DNA from: Elusimicrobia bacterium RIFCSPLOWO2_01_FULL_54_10
Lineage (GTDB): Bacteria > Elusimicrobiota > Elusimicrobia > 2-02-FULL-39-32
Reading direction: 5' to 3'
Length of the DNA: 6,485 bases
NCBI GenBank assembly: GCA_001799975.1
Contig: MGUQ01000099.1
Coordinates: 1-6,485 of the forward strand
Shown here: positions 1 to 6,457 of the stretch, piece by piece
How positions within the stretch are numbered: position 1 is the first letter of the stretch
Layout of the letters: each line of letters opens with the position of its first letter
The notes under the pieces: model-generated
The model's input: the letters and a program-made list of their open reading frames with translations, nothing else
What the model was told of the DNA's origin: nothing
The model's database searches: none
Program-made: the position numbers and the translations under genes

Positions 1-9
1 GTGATGTGA

Positions 10-774
10 TCACTGGGGAGGCGGAGGGGCAGGGGGAGCGGGAGCGGGTTTTTCCTCCAGGGATTTTCGGGTGAGAACCATTTCGTTCACCTGCTGGGCG
101 GACCCTGCGCGAACGTCCACGGGAGCGCCGTTCAACGCAAGTTCCACGGCCTCGACATTGCCAATGCGGACATAAATCTCATCCTGCGCTTCCCAGGTGC
201 GGGAAGAGCCGGCAGCCACAAAGCCTTCGAAGCTGAGTTTCTTGTCCGGCATGATTTTCATCCAGACCGAATATTTGGCGTGGGCTACCAGCGTGAGGTT
301 CTTGTTCGGTTCGGGAGATACCGGAGCCATCCCTCTCTGCACAATGGCCGCGGGCTCCCGGTGCTTGCGGGCGGAGGAATGGCTGACGACCGAATAGAGC
401 CACCAGCCGGCGATGACCACGAGCAGGAAAGTGAGAGTGAGCACCTTGGCCATATCAGAAGACTTTTCATGCTTTTCCGTTACCTGGCGTCCGACTTCTT
501 CCTTTTTTTTCTCGGCGTGGACACTTTCCTGCTCTTTTTTATATTGCGCCGCCGCCTCATCAGGATTCATGCCCAGATACGCCGCGTATTTTTTTAAAAA
601 CCCGATGCAGTAAACTTCCGCCGGAAATTTGGCGTAGTCTCCCGCTTCAAGCGCCTCCAGGTAAGCCACGGCAATGCGCGTGTCCTGGTGTACCATCTGG
701 AGCGTGGTCCGCTTGCGCTCCCGGTGAAGTTTCAGGAGTTCGTTCAGCTTGGGGGGTTCGACGGAAAAGCTCAT
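10..774 (-). CDS. RodZ-like membrane-anchored helix-turn-helix protein (DUF4115-type C-terminus)
   Basis: The 254-residue protein has the RodZ family layout. A cytoplasmic helix-turn-helix domain (about 11-78) includes TRIAVAYLEALEAGDY and the family hallmark FPAEVYCIGFLKKYAAYLG (50-68). A charged, probably coiled segment (79-108) follows, then one transmembrane span (about 109-130, VLTLTFLLVVIAGWWLYSVV), a linker, and a periplasmic beta-rich DUF4115-like domain (about 158-238, with LVAHAKYSVWMKI and IYVRIGNVEAVELALNG). The tail is PAPAPPAPPPPQ. RodZ links the MreB cytoskeleton to the cell-wall elongation machinery, so a cell-shape role is likely but inferred. Start: an ATG eight bases after the lolA TAA, with no recognisable Shine-Dalgarno, so reinitiation after lolA is probable. 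Its stop TGA overlaps a possible GTG in a GTGA at 13-10, but too little sequence remains to judge a next gene. Confidence 0.87.
   Translation of the reverse strand: MSFSVEPPKLNELLKLHRERKRTTLQMVHQDTRIAVAYLEALEAGDYAKFPAEVYCIGFLKKYAAYLGMNPDEAAAQYKKEQESVHAEKKKEEVGRQVTEKHEKSSDMAKVLTLTFLLVVIAGWWLYSVVSHSSARKHREPAAIVQRGMAPVSPEPNKNLTLVAHAKYSVWMKIMPDKKLSFEGFVAAGSSRTWEAQDEIYVRIGNVEAVELALNGAPVDVRAGSAQQVNEMVLTRKSLEEKPAPAPPAPPPPQ
589..600 (-). other. TTTTTAAAAAAA slippery tract in the rodZ-like gene
   Basis: The codons for Gly-Phe-Leu-Lys-Lys-Tyr (residues 58-63) read TTT TTA AAA AAA TAC, holding two canonical -1 slippery heptamers in frame, T_TTA_AAA and A_AAA_AAA. A slip at the first would read about ten further codons and then TGA, giving a product of about 70 residues with the helix-turn-helix domain but no membrane anchor. 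The amino acids are a conserved part of the RodZ signature, so the run may simply reflect protein constraint. I saw no strong stem just downstream. Confidence 0.15.
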
Positions 775-782
775 GGAAATTT

Positions 783-1427
783 TTATGGCGCCTGGATGAG
801 GACCGCGCCCTTGGGCAGGACAAACTGGAAAAGACCGGGGTCCAGATCAGGATTGATTTTGAGCGATGCAAGAGTGGTGATGAGAGAAAGGCCGCCCGAA
901 GAATATTCCGCCTTGCGTGGAATGAAATCCACCGCCCCAAGCCACAGTCGGATGCGTTCGTCGCTGCCTTTGGTTTTGGATTCGAGCAGGACCCCCACCG
1001 TGTCTCCGTTCATGGACGAGTCCGAAGCATGCATGCTCCAGCGAAAATCCTTTTTGAGCCGCTCGAGCGTGCCGGAAGACCCGAAGAGCCCCGGCAAGAA
1101 GGAATTTTTGCGGCTCCATGCTTTCCAGGAATCCCTGAGCACCTGGTTGAACCTCGGCGTATAAAGATGCACGCTTTTGCCAGAGCCCACGATCAGCTGG
1201 CGTTCCGGCTTGATTTGCTCCACCCGCAAACTGTTTGGTTTTTTGAAATACGCCTCACCGCTGACCCGGACCACTTCCGGGCTTAAGGACGACCTTGTTT
1301 CCTGGGAATATTCAAAGCTGACGCATTCGATTTGACGGTCCTGCTGCCGGATATTGTCCTGGACCTCGGCCACGGTGAGCGCCGCGGCGGCCCTGGCGCA
1401 CATCAACATCACAAAAAAACTTTTCAT
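783..1427 (-). CDS. lolA: LolA-like outer-membrane lipoprotein carrier protein
   Basis: LolA is the periplasmic chaperone that takes lipoproteins from the LolCDE transporter at the inner membrane and delivers them to the outer membrane. The 214-residue product is close to the usual length of about 200. Family signatures are FEYSQETRSSL (38-48, the 'F.Q' strand), GEAYFKKPNSLRVEQ (57-71), the VGSGKSVHLYTPRFNQV segment (80-96) and the closing FQFVLPKGAVLIQ (200-212). The N-terminus looks like a short signal peptide: MKS, a hydrophobic stretch FFVMLM, then ARAAAAL with probable cleavage near A16. The hydrophobic core is short and an Arg sits at 12, which is somewhat weak for a Sec signal. Cys10 is not in a lipobox (preceded by L-M). 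No in-frame start exists upstream before a stop, and the ATG overlaps the ftsK TGA, indicating translational coupling. A paralogous LolA-fold protein cannot be excluded. Confidence 0.86.
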   Translation of the reverse strand: MKSFFVMLMCARAAAALTVAEVQDNIRQQDRQIECVSFEYSQETRSSLSPEVVRVSGEAYFKKPNSLRVEQIKPERQLIVGSGKSVHLYTPRFNQVLRDSWKAWSRKNSFLPGLFGSSGTLERLKKDFRWSMHASDSSMNGDTVGVLLESKTKGSDERIRLWLGAVDFIPRKAEYSSGGLSLITTLASLKINPDLDPGLFQFVLPKGAVLIQAP

Positions 1428-3655
1428 GACTGCTTGTCGGCGTCCGCCAAAAATTCGTCCAGAAGCTCAAAATGGATTTTCCAGCGGTTGGTGTCTTTGG
1501 GCTTTTCAATGAAGCCTTTTTTTCTGAGCAAAGTGAGGGCGAGGTCGTATTTGGAGCCGATTTCCTTGTCCGCGCGCAGAAGGTCGCCAGAAACTTTTTC
1601 CACGTCTTTCACCACGCGGGCCGCGCGCACCAGCAATGCGCGGTTTTCCTCGCTGTCCACGATGGATTCGCCGTTGGACGCGGATTTGTTGGACAAATAG
1701 GACGGCTTGAAATCCTGGCCCTTGATGAAAGCAATGACGCGCGCCACATCCGCTTCCAGCACGAACGCGCCCTGAAGCCGCACGGGCTTGGGCGCTCCCG
1801 TGGCCAGATACAACATGTCGCCCCTGCCCAGCAAGTCTTCCGCGCCCTGGGAATCGAGAATCACGCGGGAATCCGTGTTGGACATCACCTGGAACGCGAT
1901 GCGGGAGGGCAGGTTGGCTTTAATGACGCCCGTGATAACATCCACGGAGGGCCTCTGCGTGGCCAAAATGAGGTGAATGCCCACCGCGCGGGCCATCTGT
2001 GCGAGCCGCTGGATCATCTCTTCAAGTTCTTTGCCCACCGTGATCATCAAGTCCGCGAGTTCGTCAATGATCACCACAAGGTAGGCGGCATGCGGCACGC
2101 CCTGGGCGCGGGCTTTTTCGTTATAACCTTCGATGTTGCGCACGCCCATGCGGGCAAATTCCTGATACCTCGAATCCATCACTTCGATGAGTTTCCGGAT
2201 GGAAATGAGGGCATCCTTTGGCTGAGTGACCACTTTAACATTCACAGGCTCTTCCGCGGGGTCATATAAGTGCGGAATGCCGCTGTAAACGGGCAGTTCC
2301 AGGCGCTTGGGATCGATGAGAAGGAATTTGACTTCATCGGGCCGGAACCTGAAAAGGAGCGAAAGGATGATGGTGTGGATGGAAACGGATTTTCCCGATC
2401 CTGTGGCTCCGGCAATGAGCAGGTGGGGCATGGAAGCCAGGTCAGCCACGCAGGAATCGCCTTCGGTCGTTTTCCCGAGCACCAAAGGAAGGGGTTTTGT
2501 GTTTTTCTGATATTGGGCGGAGAGAAGCATTTCTTTTAAGAAAACCATCGCAGGGTGAGGATTGGAGATTTCGATTCCCACGGCGGCTTTTCCGGGCACG
2601 GGGGCCAGAACCCGCAGGGACTGGGCCTGCATGGCCAGGGCAATATCACTGGAAAGCGATTCTATCTGCTGAACGCGCACGCCGGGCGCGGGGGACAAGT
2701 CATAGCGCGTGATCACGGGCCCGGGATGGATGTCAATCACTTTGGCTTTGACTCCGAACTGCTCCAGGGTTTTTTCAAGGTGCGCGCCGTTGGCGGTGAG
2801 CTCGTCTTTGCTGATGGAGGGCGCGCCTTTTTCTGTCACCGTAAGAAGCTCGGGGTCCGGCAAAACATAACCCTCGTAAGGGTTCAACAAGACCTGGCCT
2901 TCGGCTTCAGATGATGAGGGGGAAGACGCCTGCGAAGAAGCTGGTTTAAAGGTGCGCGGCGTTTGCATCTTGGAAGGTTCGGACTTGCTGGCCAGTGATT
3001 TCAGCCGGGATTCGATGATTTTTCCTAAATCAGGAGCTGGAGTTTCCTCCTGGCGAAGAGGTTTGGATTCATCGGGCTTGGATTTTTCGAGCTTTTTTTT
3101 GAGATTTTTCTCCACAGCGGCCTTGGCTTTTTCTTCTTTCCATTGTGCCAGGTCCTGGGAGATTTTCTCTTTGATCAACAAAAAGAGGTTTGTGGGGGAA
3201 ATGCGCAGAAGCATGCAGCCGGAAAGAAAGACCGCAATGGAAGAAATCAGAACTACGAGGAGCGGGCCGAACTGCTGGATCAGGAAAAGCGAAACCGCGT
3301 CTCCGGTCCACCCTCCGAGGCCGCCCGCGACCTGCGCTTTGGCCGTGTGAAACAACGAAAGCAGGCAGGCAAAAGAAAGAAAAAAGATCAAAAAGCTGAC
3401 CGAGTCCTTGAGACGGCTCTTTTTCTCGCCCAAAAGCTGCTGGATGCCGATCCAGGAGAGAAACAGGGGCAAAAGCAGCGACGCCGGGCCTGCAAAGCTG
3501 AAAAATGCCTCGTGCAGAGCCTGGCCAAACCTGCCGGAAATTGCCGGAGCCGCCGCGGCTAAGAAAACCACAGCGCCCGTGACCGCCAGGAGGCCGCCGG
3601 AAATGTTTGATTTGTTCCCGCTTTTTTTTCGGCGGGACTGATAATAATAATTCAT
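1424..3655 (-). CDS. ftsK: DNA translocase FtsK (FtsK/SpoIIIE family)
   Basis: FtsK is a hexameric, septum-anchored ATPase that pumps chromosomal DNA during division and activates XerCD at dif. The protein has 743 residues, similar to the short-linker FtsK/SpoIIIE type and far shorter than E. coli FtsK. Four hydrophobic spans at about 21-39, 57-76, 85-103 and 130-150 form the membrane domain. A Lys/Glu-rich then Ser/Pro-rich linker covers about 160-260. The alpha domain is about 266-380 (HPGPVITRYDLSPAPGVRV) and the RecA-like beta domain about 385-645. Walker A is GATGSGKS (416-423) and Walker B is LVVIIDELADLM (526-537, D531-E532). LLIDPKRLEL and ATQRPSVDVITG are also conserved. The C-terminal winged-helix gamma domain (about 664-735) is divergent: where family members read GYNRAARL, this one has IGSKYDLALTLL (699-710). 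The start overlaps the accB stop (TGATG), with only a weak GGAG upstream. The stop overlaps lolA in ATGA. The ftsK-lolA pair is also found in E. coli. Confidence 0.98.
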   Translation of the reverse strand: MNYYYQSRRKKSGNKSNISGGLLAVTGAVVFLAAAAPAISGRFGQALHEAFFSFAGPASLLLPLFLSWIGIQQLLGEKKSRLKDSVSFLIFFLSFACLLSLFHTAKAQVAGGLGGWTGDAVSLFLIQQFGPLLVVLISSIAVFLSGCMLLRISPTNLFLLIKEKISQDLAQWKEEKAKAAVEKNLKKKLEKSKPDESKPLRQEETPAPDLGKIIESRLKSLASKSEPSKMQTPRTFKPASSQASSPSSSEAEGQVLLNPYEGYVLPDPELLTVTEKGAPSISKDELTANGAHLEKTLEQFGVKAKVIDIHPGPVITRYDLSPAPGVRVQQIESLSSDIALAMQAQSLRVLAPVPGKAAVGIEISNPHPAMVFLKEMLLSAQYQKNTKPLPLVLGKTTEGDSCVADLASMPHLLIAGATGSGKSVSIHTIILSLLFRFRPDEVKFLLIDPKRLELPVYSGIPHLYDPAEEPVNVKVVTQPKDALISIRKLIEVMDSRYQEFARMGVRNIEGYNEKARAQGVPHAAYLVVIIDELADLMITVGKELEEMIQRLAQMARAVGIHLILATQRPSVDVITGVIKANLPSRIAFQVMSNTDSRVILDSQGAEDLLGRGDMLYLATGAPKPVRLQGAFVLEADVARVIAFIKGQDFKPSYLSNKSASNGESIVDSEENRALLVRAARVVKDVEKVSGDLLRADKEIGSKYDLALTLLRKKGFIEKPKDTNRWKIHFELLDEFLADADKQS
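3092..3098 (-). other. A_AAA_AAG slippery heptamer in ftsK (possible -1 frameshift site)
   Basis: Codons 186-188 of ftsK (Lys-Lys-Lys) read AAA AAA AAG, inside a run of eight A. In the zero frame this contains A_AAA_AAG, the heptamer used for programmed -1 frameshifting in E. coli dnaX. A -1 slip here would add seven residues (ARKIQAR) and stop at TGA 3071-3069, giving about 195 residues: the four-span membrane domain without the motor. A 6-bp inverted repeat (3031-3036 with 3047-3052) lies downstream, but some 40 bases away, beyond the usual distance for a stimulator. A Lys-rich linker can produce this heptamer by chance, so function is unproven. Confidence 0.25.
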
Positions 3656-4143
3656 CAGACGGCGGGCTCCATGAAGAATAGGGGCTGGTTTTTTGTGACG
3701 GGCTTGGTATTTTCGACTAAAATTTTGATGATGCGGCAGCGGCAGTCCGCCTTGATCTCATTCATGACTTTCATGGCCTCCACGAGGCATATGGTTGCAC
3801 CGGCGTCCACCACGTCGCCTTCCTTCACAAAGGGGGCGGACTGCGGGGATGACGCGCGATAAAACACTCCGATGATGGGGGAAGAAACAGTTCGATAATG
3901 AGTTGGGATATCGGACGGCGCGGCGCTTGCGCGAGGAGCGGGAGCATGCTGCTCCTCAACTAAATCCGTGCGGCGTCTTAAGGGGTGGTCTCTTTCTTTG
4001 GAAAGCCGCTTGAGAACAATCTTTCCGTTGGGCGTCTGGACTTCGAGTTCCAAAATATGAGCCCGCACCATCTCGTCATAAAAAAAAGCGAGATCTTGCA
4101 GGCTTACTTCAACGGAATTCGGACCTTTGCGGGCTCCGATCAT
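3655..4143 (-). CDS. accB: Biotin carboxyl carrier protein of acetyl-CoA carboxylase
   Basis: AccB carries biotin between the biotin carboxylase (AccC) and the carboxyltransferase (AccAD), making malonyl-CoA for fatty-acid synthesis in the cytoplasm. The protein has 162 residues, close to the family norm of about 155-165. Residues 13-47 form the short N-terminal region that contacts AccC. A Pro/Ala/charged linker follows (about 50-85). The biotinyl domain spans about 86-159, with the biotin-accepting lysine K125 in VEAMKVMNEI. The segment SPIIGVFYRASSPQSAP includes the protruding 'thumb', which is typical of AccB and separates it from lipoyl domains and other biotin carriers. A Cys-Arg-Cys at 134-136 replaces the more usual small residues. 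An in-frame TAA lies two codons upstream of the ATG, so translation cannot start further upstream. The Shine-Dalgarno is weak (GAGG about 16 bases upstream, inside the pnp end), suggesting coupling to pnp. The accB stop shares a base with the ftsK ATG (TGATG). Unusually, accC is not adjacent. Confidence 0.95.
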   Translation of the reverse strand: MIGARKGPNSVEVSLQDLAFFYDEMVRAHILELEVQTPNGKIVLKRLSKERDHPLRRRTDLVEEQHAPAPRASAAPSDIPTHYRTVSSPIIGVFYRASSPQSAPFVKEGDVVDAGATICLVEAMKVMNEIKADCRCRIIKILVENTKPVTKNQPLFFMEPAV

Positions 4144-4156
4144 TGGTTATTTAGAA

Positions 4157-6346
4157 TCAACCTCTGCCGCCGCCTCTGCGGAACGGGGGCCGGCCGCCCT
4201 CTGGCCGGGAGGGGCGGGCCGTTATAAAATCTTCGGCGCTGCCTTCCGGCATCAGCACGGCCTTGCGTGAAAGGTTCACGCGGCCCATCGTGTCAATTTC
4301 AACGCATTTGACGTCGATGATGTCGCCTTCTTTGACCACGTCTTCCACTTTTTCCACCCGTTTGACGTCGAGCTGGGAAATATGGACCAGCCCTTCTTTG
4401 CCGGGCAGGACTTCAACGAATGCTCCGAAGTTCATGAGGCGGGTGACTTTGCCTTTGTAAATTCTTCCCACTTCCACTTCAGCCACGGAACCTTCAACCA
4501 TGGCCTTGGCGGCGTCCACGGACTCCGCGCCCACGCCAGTGATGGTGACGCGGCCGTCATCGTCCACGTTCACCTCGGCTCCGGTCAACTCGGCGATGCC
4601 TCGGATGTTCTTGCCTCCGGGGCCAATGAGAGCTCCGATCTTTTCTTTGGGAATCATGACCGTCACCATCTTGGGCGCATAGGAGGAAAGTTCCGCCCGG
4701 GGCGCGTCGATGGCCTTTTGCATGAGGGAAAGGATGTGAAGCCGCCCGGCTTGCGCCTGGTGGATGGCCTGCTTCATGATTTCAATCGAAATGCCTTCGA
4801 TCTTGATGTCCATCTGGAGCGCGGTGATGCCGTCTTTGGTGCCGGCCACCTTGAAATCCATGTCGCCCAGGTGGTCTTCCAGGCCCATGATGTCGGAGAG
4901 GACCGCGAAGTTTCCGCCGTCGGTGATCAAGCCCATGGCAATGCCCGCGCAAGCGGCTTTCATGGGCACGCCAGCGTCAAAAAGCGCCAGGGACCCGCCG
5001 CAAACGGAAGCCATTGAAGAAGAGCCGTTTGATTCTAAAATATCCGAAACGATGCGGATGGTGTAAGGAAACTCGTCTTCGGTCGGCAGAAGCGCCAGCA
5101 GAGAGCGGCGCGCGAGAGCCCCGTGGCCGATTTCTCTGCGTCCGGGGGAACGCTCGCCCTTGGCTTCGCCGGTGGCGAATCCGGGGAAATTGTAATGGAG
5201 GATGAACCGTTCTTTATATTCGCCTTCCAAAACGTCCATCACCTGGCGGTCTTCAGGACTGCCAAGAGTGACTGTGGCCAACGCCTGCGTCTGACCGCGG
5301 GTGAATATGGCGGAGCCGTGAGTGCGGGGGAGAACGCTGGTATCGATGCAGATGGAGCGGATTTCGTCCCACTTGCGGCCGTCCGTGCGGAGTTTTTCCT
5401 TGAGGATGAGCGCGCGGGCTTCTTCGTAAAGGATGTTTTCAATGACCGCGCCGATGGCGGGAGCCTGATCCGGAAACTTTTCTTCCAGGGACTTCACAAT
5501 GGCTTGCTTCATCTCGGCCATGGCGTTTTCGCGCTGGGACTTGTCCTTGGTGCGAACGGACTTCTTGATTTTATCGCGGGCGGCGGCTTCCACTGCGGAA
5601 ACCAGGGCCGCGTCTTGAGGCGCGGGTTCAAATTTGATTTTTTCCTTGGCGATGGACTTGGTGAATTTTTCCTGCTCGGCGCAGGCTTTCACGATTTCCG
5701 TGCGGGCCAGCTCAAGCGCTTCGATCAGCTTGTCTTCAGTAATTTCAGTGGAGCCGCTTTCCACCATCATGATGGCGTTCTTGCTGCCCGCCACCACGAG
5801 GTCCAGAGTGCTTTCCGCCTGCTGGGCAAAGGTGGGGTTGAGCATGAACTGGCCATTGATGAGACCCACGCGAACGGCGGAGATGGGGCCCTTAAAGGGA
5901 AGTTCCGAGAGCATCAGAGCAGTGGAAGCCCCGATCATGGAGAGAATGTCCGTGTCATTCTCCAGATCGCTGGAAAGAACCACGGCGTTCACCTGGACCG
6001 CGTTTAAAAAGCCTTCGGGGAAGAGGGGGCGGATGCTGCGGTCGATCAGCCGGGATGTGAGCGTTTCTTTGTCGCGGGGCCTGGTTTCGCGCTTAAAAAA
6101 GCCGCCTGGAATGCGTCCGGCGGCATAAGTGCGCTCTCTGTAATCCACCGTGAGCGGAAAAAAATCCTGGCCCGGTTTGGGCTCAGGATTGACGGCGACG
6201 GTGCATAGAATGACCGTGCCTTCGATGCTGACGAGCACGGAGCCTGCGGCCTGCTTGGCCACACGGCCTGTTTCGATTGTTATTTTTTTGGAACCGTACG
6301 AGATCTCTGTTTTGTGGCAGGTGCCGTTGTGTTGATTAACTTCCAT
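4157..6346 (-). CDS. pnp: Polynucleotide phosphorylase (polyribonucleotide nucleotidyltransferase)
   Basis: PNPase degrades RNA 3'-to-5' by phosphorolysis, releasing nucleoside diphosphates, and can add tails in the reverse reaction. It acts in the cytoplasm as a ring-shaped trimer, often in the degradosome. The 729-residue protein has the full family layout: a first RNase PH domain (about 12-145, with the RNA-channel motif FFKRETRPRDKE near 83-94), an all-alpha linker (about 240-310), a second, catalytic RNase PH domain (about 315-550), a KH domain with GPGG at 575-578, and an S1 domain (about 625-697). Catalytic residues are intact: RR 403-404 in PGRREIGHG, the phosphate-binding SSS at 442-444, and D491, D497 and K499 in DHLGDMDFK, which match E. 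coli D486, D492 and K494. A short Arg/Gly-rich tail (RRGGGRG) ends the protein. E. coli PNPase has 711 residues, so this is full length. The start follows a strong AGGAGG. It lies 13 bases upstream of accB and is probably co-transcribed with rpsO. Confidence 0.99.
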   Translation of the reverse strand: MEVNQHNGTCHKTEISYGSKKITIETGRVAKQAAGSVLVSIEGTVILCTVAVNPEPKPGQDFFPLTVDYRERTYAAGRIPGGFFKRETRPRDKETLTSRLIDRSIRPLFPEGFLNAVQVNAVVLSSDLENDTDILSMIGASTALMLSELPFKGPISAVRVGLINGQFMLNPTFAQQAESTLDLVVAGSKNAIMMVESGSTEITEDKLIEALELARTEIVKACAEQEKFTKSIAKEKIKFEPAPQDAALVSAVEAAARDKIKKSVRTKDKSQRENAMAEMKQAIVKSLEEKFPDQAPAIGAVIENILYEEARALILKEKLRTDGRKWDEIRSICIDTSVLPRTHGSAIFTRGQTQALATVTLGSPEDRQVMDVLEGEYKERFILHYNFPGFATGEAKGERSPGRREIGHGALARRSLLALLPTEDEFPYTIRIVSDILESNGSSSMASVCGGSLALFDAGVPMKAACAGIAMGLITDGGNFAVLSDIMGLEDHLGDMDFKVAGTKDGITALQMDIKIEGISIEIMKQAIHQAQAGRLHILSLMQKAIDAPRAELSSYAPKMVTVMIPKEKIGALIGPGGKNIRGIAELTGAEVNVDDDGRVTITGVGAESVDAAKAMVEGSVAEVEVGRIYKGKVTRLMNFGAFVEVLPGKEGLVHISQLDVKRVEKVEDVVKEGDIIDVKCVEIDTMGRVNLSRKAVLMPEGSAEDFITARPSRPEGGRPPFRRGGGRG

Positions 6347-6357
6347 GAATGGTGAAT

Positions 6358-6363
6358 CCTCCT
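6358..6363 (-). promoter_or_regulatory. Shine-Dalgarno sequence of pnp
   Basis: The sequence AGGAGG, within UAGGAGGA, lies upstream of the pnp ATG with an 11-base spacer. It is a near-perfect complement to the 16S rRNA 3' end, at the long side of normal spacing. It supports the ATG at 6346-6344 as the pnp start. It is the only strong ribosome binding site in the window; the four downstream genes have weak ones and seem to rely on translational coupling. Confidence 0.8.
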
Positions 6364-6379
6364 AGACGGGTTCGTCCAA
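6362..6379 (-). promoter_or_regulatory. Small hairpin abutting the pnp ribosome binding site
   Basis: On the transcript, UGGACG (6378-6373) can pair with CGUCUA (6368-6363) across an AACC loop. This gives six pairs including one G-U, with a possible further U-G pair at 6379/6362. The 3' arm runs directly into the AGGAGG at 6363-6358, so its last one or two pairs use Shine-Dalgarno bases. This geometry could modulate initiation of pnp or set a processing site. The stem is short and may be chance; no regulatory role is shown by the sequence. Confidence 0.35.
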
Positions 6380-6457
6380 TCACAAGGGATCTGCGGGGGC
6401 CGTCTTGCGGCGGCGCCTGTACATCCATTGCAAATGGGAAATTCCCGAAGCGGCTTT

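Larger units (their letters stand above)
6347..6457 (-). other. rpsO-pnp intergenic spacer / pnp leader
   Basis: This 111-base spacer separates the rpsO stop from the pnp start. It holds a short near-palindrome (GGGAAATTCCC at 6436-6446), a GC-rich patch around 6400-6420 that can form only short stems (GCCG/CGGC), and the Shine-Dalgarno sequence and hairpin listed separately. I see neither a convincing -35/-10 pair nor a rho-independent terminator. It is therefore best read as a transcribed leader joining two co-transcribed genes. In E. coli the same spacer contains a promoter and an RNase III-processed hairpin through which PNPase represses itself. A hairpin of that size is not visible here. 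Confidence 0.6.

Noticed and set aside
1..13. Possible GTG start of the next gene overlapping the rodZ-like stop (GTGA)
   Set aside because: Only four codons are visible (M/V-I-T-S), the preceding sequence is pyrimidine-rich with no Shine-Dalgarno, and a GTGA can arise by chance.
1398..1400. Cys10 of the LolA-like protein as a lipoprotein modification site
   Set aside because: The residues before it are L-M rather than a lipobox [LVI][ASTVI][GAS]; an ordinary cleavable signal peptide fits better.
1472..2269. Long plus-strand open frame opposite ftsK (265 codons)
   Set aside because: It is His/Gly/Phe-rich with no recognisable domain, lies fully antisense to the conserved FtsK motor domain, and its length is expected from GC-rich codon bias on the other strand.
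3069..3311. Minus-strand -1 frame inside ftsK as a separate gene (80 codons)
   Set aside because: Composition is unlike a folded protein and it is embedded in ftsK. It matters only as the possible -1 frameshift extension, reported as a finding.
3622..3629. Run of eight A at ftsK codons 8-12 as a phase-variation tract
   Set aside because: Eight bases is short for phase variation, and it encodes a normal basic N-terminus before the first membrane span in an expectedly essential gene.
4382..5017. Plus-strand open frame of 211 codons opposite the pnp 3' half
   Set aside because: Same reasoning: it is antisense to the conserved KH, S1 and catalytic regions, with a His/Gly/Asp-rich sequence typical of reverse-strand shadows.
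5123..6007. Plus-strand open frame of 294 codons opposite pnp
   Set aside because: It mirrors the conserved PNPase coding frame, has repetitive low-information composition (Gly/Phe/His/Asp) and no domain or ribosome binding site. It is an antisense shadow.
6436..6446. GGGAAATTCCC near-palindrome as rpsO terminator or operator
   Set aside because: It has no loop to form an RNA hairpin, no T-run after it, and is not repeated elsewhere in the window.
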